Positions 56,359 to 64,000 of a stretch of 64,000 nucleotides of DNA are shown piece after piece (positions within the stretch are counted from its first letter, which is position 1; each line of letters begins with the position of its first letter). The translations under genes and the position numbers were made by a program. Source of the DNA: Scolanthus callimorphus (Eukaryota; Cnidaria; Anthozoa; Actiniaria; Edwardsiidae); the NCBI GenBank assembly GCA_033964015.1, contig CM066923.1, positions 25,184,168 through 25,248,167 on the forward strand. Reading direction: 5' to 3'. The notes beneath the pieces are model-generated. The model was given only the letters and a program-made list of their open reading frames with translations, made no database searches and had not been told where the DNA came from.

Positions 56359-59300
56359 CTAGAATCCCTTAAGATGTTTCAATACATCTGGGGGAGCCTC
56401 GGCGTGGAATTGTGGCTCATCACTCTGATGGCAGGCCTCGGGTACGGCAAAATCCGCGCTTGTTGTCTCCATGCGGGTCACGTTTGACAAACTAAAAATG
56501 AAAAGAAGGACCATGTACCTCATAAACTGAGCTTATTGCGATTTTCATAAGTTAAAGTTTCATTGGTTGAAGTATGAATTAAAATTTTGAATTTTATTGA
56601 TGAAGATCACTATATTTCTTTTTAAAAAATGCAGAAACGAAGAAACAAACTAGCATATGGTATACCCTCGATACTGAAGCATTTACATACCATGTTTGGA
56701 ACACACTAGTAAGTTTTTTCACTATTTTCATTGACCTAGAAATCGCCCCATGTAAGGTAATCCAGAATCCGGAATTCCACTTTTTGTTAGCTTTGGAATC
56801 CGGAATCCATAGAAGGGAATCCGGAATCCATATAGCAGGAATCCAGAATCCAAAGGCCTTGAGAATCCGGAATCCAAGAATTTATTCAGATAAAGAAATA
56901 TTGGAATCCGGGATTCTTTGAGAGTTATGGAATCCGGAATCCACTTGTATGGAATCCGGAATCCAGTAGGTTGGAATCCGGAATCCAAGGGCTGGAATCC
57001 GGAATCCAAGGTCTGCTTGGATTACCTTACATGGGGCGATAGAAAGCTTAAAACTCGACCAGAACTGAAATTCACTCAAAAGAAGACGGTCAAGCAAGAA
57101 GCGGTAGACAAGGTAGACAAGATAACACAGGAAGCCCACTCGGTCTCTAAAAAAACGACAGTGTTATCTATGAAAAAAGGTTCAAAGTTGGTTGGGTGCA
57201 AGATTGCTGGTCGATCCACATTAAAGAACTTACGTAACGTAAAATATCGCTTTGATACTAGGCACCAAGACAAATGCGTTGGAGATTAAACACTGGTCAT
57301 GGTCAGAGGTAGCTGTCATCACATATTCACCTGTAAAGGCCAACACAATGCAATAAGTTTATTAACTCAATGCCAAATTATTTTTCAGTCAATGAGTTAA
57401 TTTGAGTTAATTAATTTGGAATGGATCGCCTCCTTAATTTCTCATTGTATAGGGGTCGTCGCTTAGCCTGCTTGGAGGGGTCCTTGGAGGCGGTACTGTG
57501 TGTTTTTATCGCAGAGAACCCGGTCAGTTCGATGATCGGGCGCCATCTTGGATTTCTGAGACGCACGGTTTTGTCGCGCAATCTCGTCTCCAGGGTCTTG
57601 TGGGTAATTTTCAAGATGGCGGTTAGTCGATCACATGACCACTGTTTGAAGACATGAGAACGAGGTTGTCCTTTGTTTCGAAACGAGTCTTCTCCCGAGT
57701 CAACCGCCATATTTTGAAAAACGACCGAGAAGACCCTGGGAACCAGGTTGTTTGTCGCGCTTTGTGCTGGAACCTGGGACCGCGCGTCCAAAAATCCAAG
57801 ATGACACGCCCGATCATCCAACGGATCGGGTTTTCTGCGATAAAACACCCAGTACCGCCTGCAAGCAGAAACTTATCCTTTTATTCTTGTATATACAATG
57901 GGTGTATATTATACATTTTATACAATATATGCGCCGGTCTACCCGGCCTCTACTATTACCTGCATGCAAATTTCGCTGCCCGATGCCGGAGCTCTCCAAA
58001 TTTCATACCCCAAAAAATACCTGAGCCATAAATTTTATACCCCAAAAATACTTGCTCCCAAAATTTGATTCCCCACAAAATACCCAACGTTTTTAGCCTA
58101 AAAAGGCTATTCAGCATTGTCTTTCTTGCCTGTCATCACCTGTGTTGTTGCCATGCCCGTTCCATTGTTTCCCGGAAATAACTAGTCCCCCAACCCCCCA
58201 ACCTCGATCCCAGGGCCTTTCCCTTCGCTTTTGGGGTCTTGGGGGTCCCCACAAGCGAAGGGAAAGGCCCTGGGATCGAATTTGCCCCTCCCCCCTCCCC
58301 CCAAAAAAAACAAAAACCTGGTACCCAATTTTATAGTGAACTTTCAATCCCCCAAAAATACTACAAATTTCATATTAAAAATGGTCCCCCGTCATTTTTA
58401 TATCCCCTGGGCTGCCCGACAAATTCTGACCGAATTCTGACCCAAGTACTAGTGTATACATAACTAAATTCTCACTGAAGTATCATAAAGTACTTTTGTA
58501 TTCAATATTAAAATGTACCTCCATCTTTTTTGCCGTAAAAGCGTCGAACAGATACTGTGTTGCCAGGCGTTCCCATTAAACCTTGCTCGAATAACTTGGC
58601 ACCCTGTGGGACCTCCATTGGCTTCCACTCATCTTTCAAGGTAAATCGCTGGCATGAATGGCCCCCTTTAGTGATCACATACTTCACTTTCTAAAGACAA
58701 AATATATGTTATACCGAAATATCCAGATTTTGTCATAGCGTAAGGATGACGGGTAAGTCAAATAAAATTATATGACTAAGATGAAAATAAATCCACTGGT
58801 TCTGCATTTTAATCAGTAGATTCTGTATCAAAAGTTAATGAATGCTAGTTGAGCAGGAGTCTTATCACCCCTACTTGAGTTTGTATTGGGGTTTACAGTG
58901 CATCCACCCCCTATCCTGAGGTTCTGATTGGGTCGCACCCTCATGAATTAGTTACAGGGTTTAGTCGTAATGGCCCCAAGTTCTATCACTTTTGTTGAGT
59001 TGCCAGCACTCCATAGACACCTGAATGTATAGCTAATGTATTCATATTGTAATGTATTCATATTTTAATGTATTCATATTGTAATGTATCCATATTGTAA
59101 TGTATTCATATTTGGGGGAAGGAGCGTTAAGCCGGGGAAATACGAAGCACAAAATCCCTCAACTTGTCGCGCAACTTTGATGCGTTATGTTAATTGCGCG
59201 TTTTTCATTTCGTTCCAAAACTTGTCACGCAACAAAACATTTCAAGTTGTAAAAACTTGTTGCGTTATAAAAAAATTGTTGCGCGAATTAGAACGCGGGT

Positions 59301-61892
59301 GTACTTTGAGCCACAAATTCTGGCTTTGTTGCACGTTCACAAATGCGTTCATCAAACACACAACCACTTGGCGTGCAATATTGAGGGACAGTAAGGGACA
59401 AGATCCGCCTGGGCTCGCATGTGATATCATCAAAATCAAAATGTTGCGCGACAAGTTGTGAATTTGATGAAAAACGAGCAACAAATATTGCGTTTTCAAC
59501 GCAACAATGCTGCGCGACAACAAGTTGAGGGATTTTGTGTCTCGTATATCCCCAGGTTTACTGGAACTTACTTCGTTGTATAGCTCAACCGTTGTGGTTT
59601 GATGTCCTATATACCCAACTGTATAGCTAATCCTCCTGTAGATTCCATCGTAGAACACCGTTCCTTGTTCGCCGCCTACTTCCGTCATTTTCCAGTGCTG
59701 AAAACGTACAATTAACAAGCAATTATTGGATGAGGTTTTCGTGATATCCGGAATAACTCACAATGGTCGGTTGCTATGGCTTTTCCTCCCGGAAGCATCT
59801 GGAAATTTATTTTGGCTCACAGAGAAGCAATTTCTATTACAAGTACGGCTAACATAATGACATCTTATGTAGGCAATTTTTTCTACATAAAAATACAAAT
59901 GTAAGGTTATTTTTCACGTTTTTTGATATCATGACGTCATAAGTGGCATCTATTTTTAGTAACAGCGCTAGAAATGTGTTAAAGCATGTTCAAATGCTAT
60001 AGATATTGTTTCCTGCACGAAGAGCATATATACAGTGAAAACCCCGTCTCAATCGGATAAAATAGCAAGAAGTTACAGCTAATCAATGAAATTCAAATTT
60101 CCCCCCAATTGACCATATATGGTCAAAGTTAGTGAGATTCAAACAGCCAGGCAATGAATGTATCGAAGTAGGGACCATGACGATGTTGTATAAAATCAAA
60201 ATTGTAGTTTAGTTTCAGAATGGGACTATAGGGGTTACTCTTCGTGTTTGTCATATAATACGTCATTATGACGTCACAATACCGTATTGCGTGACAAAAG
60301 ACATATCATAACCCTATAGTCCCATTCTGAAAAAACTACAATTTTGATTTTATACAACATCGTCATGGTCCCTGCTTCGATACATTTATTGTCTGGCTGT
60401 TTGAATCCCTCTAACTTTGACCATATATGGTCATTTGGCGGTAAATTTGAATTTCTTTGATTAGCTGTAACTTCACGCCATTTTATCCGAATGAGATATG
60501 GTTTATGCCAAAAAAACACAACATTATGTACAGAAAACTAATATGCACTTTTTAATGTTGCCTCCGTGAATTTCCTTTTTGATGCCAAATTTGGGCATGC
60601 TTTATGACGTCACAATAGCGGTCACATGGGCTGAAATAGATACTTATGAATAGGTAATTTCTAAAACTACCTCTCTGCCAAGTTTCTTCACATTTGACAT
60701 ATTTTACTTCTGTCTATGGCCTAAAACACTCATCATTTTAACCTTCCGGGAGGAAAAGCCCTAGCAACCGACCATCGTGACTAATGTGGAGACAAATGGA
60801 ATCGCTTGATTCCACTCATTGAGAGATATTGATTATAACCGTCGTGCAGAGTCGCGCCGTTCTAATGCGAAACAGTAGAAAGTTTTTGATTATAAAGTAT
60901 ATAAGCGATAATCCTTTGGAAAGGAAAGGTTCGACAGAAGAAGAGCGACTGAAGTTCAACGTTTGCCGTAAGGCTACAAAAATCAGACTGACAAAAACAT
61001 TCCAACACTCCATTCCAACATTCCAATTCCTAGCGTCTAACCTTACTGCTCACGGTCCATCTCTTTCGTTAAAACTTTTTTTGGGCCAAAACAACATCTT
61101 TCTAGAAAAAAGTCATAATGCAAAAATAAAATTGTATTTTTAATAACTTTATATTATTGAAGTTGGACGTCTGTAGTAGGCGTAGTCACACCCCTAGCTG
61201 GCATACTGTCGCCGAACACTACCCCTAAAACCACCAATGGCTCCCCGGGCCGGTTGCCTCGATCGCTATAATTTGGGAACAGGTGTGACATTGTTTAGAC
61301 TAAGACCAACGTACAGAGTGAAATAAACTTACCACTCCAAATCGGCCAACGAACTGCTTTACTGGACCTATAAATAACGACGTTTGTACTAGGCATAAGA
61401 GGACTTCTAAGACCCCGTCCACACTAACGCGGTTTCGTTTGAATCCGTTTGATACGGTTAGGCCTTCCGTCCACACTAACGGCGCTGATCGTTTTCATCG
61501 AATCCGTATAACTTTGGAAACGCTCTCGAAAGTGTATCAAAACGAATCCGTATACATGTCGTCTTAGTGGGGACGGTCGAATCCGGATAAAAATGAAAAC
61601 GATAACGTCAACTGTAACATTCATTTGAGACATCAAAAATAAAACTAAATTGATCGCTTGTTGGAGCTAAATCTCCCGTCCACACTAACACGCTGCGAAT
61701 CCGTATCAGTTTGAAAACGAATACTTTTGAAACGCGTTACTGTGGACAGGGCCTAAATGTGCCAGTAGGGGACAGAACTCTTTTTTATATGAACATAAGT
61801 TACTCACTGCAAGATCCTGCTTCCCTTTTCTGTGGCGCTGCCCGGGCGAGTGCAACCACTAGTACCACAACAATTGCAAGGACCAACTTCAT
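56359..61892 (-). CDS. Ependymin-related secreted protein
   Basis: Six exons with all phases agreeing: 61892-61808, 61367-61333, 59697-59572, 58690-58519, 57330-57234, 56491-56359. 215 residues, the usual size for the family. Signal peptide 1-18 (MKLVLAIVVVLVVALARA). Four cysteines: C28, C95, C153 and C192. Ependymin-type landmarks: VFYDGIYRRISYTV, then CQRFTLKDEWKPMEVPQGAK and NTVSVRRFYGKKDG. One N-glycosylation site at N175. Ependymin-related proteins are secreted or lysosomal glycoproteins with a lipid-binding fold, widely duplicated in invertebrates; the ligand here is unknown. A tandem copy begins beyond 63,878. Introns hold three inverted-repeat elements. Confidence 0.88.
56744..57040. 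mobile_element. TIR element with GGAATCC minisatellite
   Basis: The left AATCGCCCCATGTAAGGTAA mirrors the right TTACCTTACATGGGGCGAT. Between them GGAATCCGGAATCCA repeats about 15 times with spacers. Sits in the last intron of the ependymin-related gene. Confidence 0.85.
57445..57870. repeat. Nested inverted repeat in ependymin intron
   Basis: Outer arms: GGCGGTACTGTGTGTTTTATC-like sequence near 57,490 and GCGATAAAACACCCAGTACC near 57,837, with CGATGATCGGGCG / CGCCCGATCATC inside. The inner pair CCAGGGTCTT / AAGACCCTGG belongs to the 30,450-30,670 family. Confidence 0.7.
58196..58285. repeat. Perfect-looking hairpin
   Basis: TCGATCCCAGGGCCTTTCCC and TTCGCTT at the left pair with AAGCGAAGGGAAAGGCCCTGG and GATCGA at the right, about 27 bp per arm with a loop of about 30 bp. 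Confidence 0.85.
59131..59560. mobile_element. TIR element in ependymin intron
   Basis: Left GGGGAAATACGAAGCACAAAA then TCCCTCAACTTGTCGCGC; right GCGACAACAAGTTGAGGGAT then TTTGTGTCTCGTATATCCCC. No coding sequence. Ends 12 bp from the exon at 59572. Confidence 0.75.
59716..60800. repeat. Large fold-back in ependymin intron
   Basis: Outer arms ACAATGGTCGGTTGCTATGG and CTTTTCCTCCCGG pair with CCGGGAGGAAAAGC and CTAGCAACCGACCATCGTG. Inner arms, about 60,085-60,235 and 60,300-60,480, share CCATATATGGTCAAAGTTAG, GGGACCATGACGATGTTGTA and CAGAATGGGACTATAGGG. The outermost motif AAGCAATTATTGGATGAGG links it to 5,397 and 32,030. Confidence 0.8.
61413..61755. mobile_element. MITE with CCCCGTCCACACTAACGCG ends
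   Basis: The left CCCCGTCCACACTAACGCG mirrors the right CGCGTTACTGTGGACAGGG. Internal symmetric copies of CCGTCCACACTAAC. hAT-like MITE by appearance. Lies in intron 1 of the ependymin-related gene. Confidence 0.7.
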
Positions 61893-62562
61893 GGTAAATA
61901 GATTTCAGCTCTTTTGTTATGGTGGCTGGTCAACCAGTGTGGGAAACTGAGAGTGAGTTATAACGCTGCACTGCTCAATATTTATATGTTATCTGGGACA
62001 ACGTGGACAAACAAACAAAAAGCAGCTGCGGCTGTTTTTCTGAGTCAAAAGCGCCAACATGTCGATGAACGGGAACATTTCTTCAAATTGCAAATAGTAA
62101 TTACTTTTACGAGCAAATAACGTAATTTGAAAAAAATAGAATTATAAAGACTTTGAGGCAGAAAAATGTCAATTATCTCCTCAACTTTGCAGGTATGCTT
62201 GTAATCAAGTAAAAAAGTAAATCAAAAGAACCGTCAAATTTAAGACAAAATGGCCATAACGTCTATGACTGTTCTTTCAGCTTGTATACAATTGAGCTAT
62301 TTATTTGATTCTCAGCATTTTAACATAATAATTTTTTTTAACTCAGGGTAGCTATAGTTAACAATGCAAAAATCACTTAAAAAGAGATCACACAGGGGCG
62401 GATCCAGGAATTTCAGAAAGGGGGGCCGGATAGTGAAAACATGGGACGAAAAATTGCAAATATCCTTCATCAAATACAGTAAATATATCATGGGAAAATC
62501 GCCCGAGAAAAGGGGGGGGGGGAGGGCTCGGTGCCCCTGTACTAGCTTTTTTAGAGTTTACC

Positions 62563-63514
62563 TTTTGGTCGAGGGTCGAGGGTCGAGGTACCTAGTCGAG
62601 GGTCGAGGGTGGGCATGTCGAGGGTGAGGGTAGCTGGTCGAGGGTAGCTAAAAATGGCTCAAATTTTCTCCCGGAATATTGTACACAAGACTGGAGATTT
62701 TTTAGCGATCCGCAATCTGTCGTGTTTATCAAGCGGGCACATGCAATATTTTCGGGAACTGCGCCGATAAATACGAAGCTGCCAGTGGAAACTGCAGTTT
62801 CTTTTCGCCCAGTTACGTTTAAGTTTAAAGCTTAACTAAAAACGTTTCTTTGTTTGTACCATATAGCTTCTATATATCGAAGCATAAAAACATAGCAGCA
62901 TACGGTACCGTGTTTCGCACTACTCTTTTACGAGTTGACGTGAGGTTTATATCGAAAGTAGCTCTAGTGGTAGTTCATGTACTCATGTATCTCAAAATTC
63001 GCAAGTAATTCGATATAGTTTTGCCTTCCAGCTGTTTAAAATGGGTCGTAAAAATGTTGTCGGTCAGCTGGCCTGACCGCCATTTTGTTTTGAGGCAAAT
63101 GCCTGTGGATCGTTCCATTGACCTTGACAAGTAGCGTTATCTCCCCCTGGTGTGCGGAAAATGTAACGTGTAACGTATATACATCATCTGCAACACTTAA
63201 ATATTTTCTTGTGAAGTTGTGTAGGATAGTCCGCGAGAAAATGACATTGGAGACGTATTCCATGTCTCTCCTGGTGTTTGATATGGAAAGAGTTGGACCG
63301 AGAGACTTTAGGAACGTGAAACGAAGCAAAGATTGCGGACGTTTGACACAAATATCACGAAGGTGTGAAAACAACCCTAAACAATCTCCGGTCTTGTGTA
63401 TTATATTCCACGAGAAAATTTGAGACATTTTTAGTTAACCTCGACCAGTTACCCTCACCCTCGACATGTCCACCCTCGACCCTCGACCCTCGACCCTCGA
63501 CCCTCGACCAAAAG
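62563..63514. mobile_element. TIR element with GTCGAGG minisatellite ends
   Basis: The left ACCTTTTGGTCGAGGGTCGA mirrors the right CCCTCGACCAAAAGGT. Minisatellite of GGTCGAG at both ends (about 62,572-62,646 and 63,436-63,509), followed by matching unique sequence: GCTCAAATTTTCTCCCGGAA at the left and its relative CTCAAATTTTCTCGTGGAA on the opposite strand near 63,420. No transposase visible. It lies between the two ependymin-related copies. Confidence 0.75.
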
Positions 63515-63877
63515 GTAACTCGCTTTTTAATATGATATTCAGAGTTCGCGATCAAACCGGAAAACTCTCATCAACTCTATTCACCGTTTGATCGCGCCTT
63601 AATCAAATCAAAGCGTTTCTCTAAAACTAGAGTTTCCATACGTTCTGTTCTGTTCACATGGGAAGCCTGTGCTAAACTGTGATAATGAGGTATGTCATTT
63701 TTCCCTCAAGATAAAAAAGTACAATGTCTATAGAATGCTGTTTGTTTTTATTCACTAAATCAAATGCATGTTACATTTAAACTGTGCTACACTCGTCCTT
63801 CGCTTCAACCGCAGCACGACAAGATATAAACCTAATCTACAATGTCATGATGAGGGTTTCCATGTGCATGCTTAAAA

Positions 63878-64000
63878 CTAGAATATTCCCTTAAGAGGTT
63901 GCAGTACAGCTGGTGGAATCTCGCGGGATTGTGGCTCATCTGCACTTTGATGGCATTCCTCGGGTATGGCAAAATCCTCGTTTGTTGTCTCCATTCGGGA
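63878..64000 (-). CDS. Second ependymin-related gene, last exon (partial)
   Basis: The minus-strand reading RMETTNEDFAIPEECHQSAD continues with EPQSREIPPAVLQPLKGIF and TAG at 63878-63880. It aligns with the last exon at 56,491-56,359, keeping the final Cys. The flank down to about 63,594 also matches that gene's 3' flank, so the duplication covered at least 270 bp beyond the stop. The remaining exons lie beyond the window. Same strand, so a head-to-tail tandem pair or part of a larger array. Confidence 0.85.
   Translation of the reverse strand, partial: SRMETTNEDFAIPEECHQSADEPQSREIPPAVLQPLKGIF

Noticed and set aside
57411..57848. 145-codon minus-strand frame in the ependymin intron
   Set aside because: Spans a nested inverted repeat belonging to a dispersed family; no domain and no splice fit with neighbouring exons.
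63036..63428. 130-codon minus-strand frame and its plus-strand partner
   Set aside because: Starts in the inverted-repeat arm of the GTCGAGG element; no recognisable protein motif.

Overview
The window looks like nuclear DNA of an anthozoan, most likely a stony (scleractinian) coral. The clues are intron-containing genes with normal GT-AG splice sites, very dense inverted-repeat transposons, an intronless Shaker-type potassium channel, ependymin-related genes, and a gene resembling the fibrinogen-like 'skeletal organic matrix' proteins of corals. No species can be fixed from sequence alone.

Layout. 1-5.6 kb: satellite DNA, a broken carboxylesterase relic, a lone signal-peptide exon and small inverted-repeat elements. 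6.1-12.3 kb: a LINE fragment, then a CYP3-like cytochrome P450 (+) without its N-terminus and with single-base frameshifts. 13.4-15.4 kb: a three-exon secreted, coral matrix-like gene (-). 16.2-18.1 kb: a decayed LINE. 18.5-21.3 kb: a non-autonomous element with long terminal inverted repeats (TIRs) and a 10-bp direct repeat at its borders. 22.4 kb: a reverse-transcriptase scrap. 24.7-26.0 kb: an intact intronless Kv channel (-). 28-29.5 kb: a large fold-back. 31.0-44.6 kb: IWS1, a transcription elongation factor, traced over 16 exons (-), with introns full of small inverted-repeat elements. 44.76-54.75 kb: a 10-kb transposon. 56.4-61.9 kb: a complete six-exon ependymin-related gene (-). 63.9 kb to the end: the last exon of a second, tandem ependymin-related copy.

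The most interesting object is the 10-kb transposon. Two nearly identical inverted ends (about 353 and 413 bp), built from dozens of copies of a ~12-bp motif, enclose two inward-facing genes. One is a 513-residue HTH plus DDE (rve-type) integrase. The other is a four-exon protein of about 787 residues with three ~40-residue repeats, a CUE-like ubiquitin-binding segment and a HECT ubiquitin-ligase domain with its catalytic cysteine. Each gene starts within 100 bp of a TIR, so the TIRs probably serve as both promoters and transposase-binding arrays. I infer a self-mobilising unit that carries its own ubiquitin ligase. The element sits about 208 bp upstream of the IWS1 start codon.

Several otherwise good genes (P450, the matrix-like gene, possibly IWS1) show one-base frameshifts that each vanish if one base is added to a short homopolymer. 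This looks more like assembly error than gene death.
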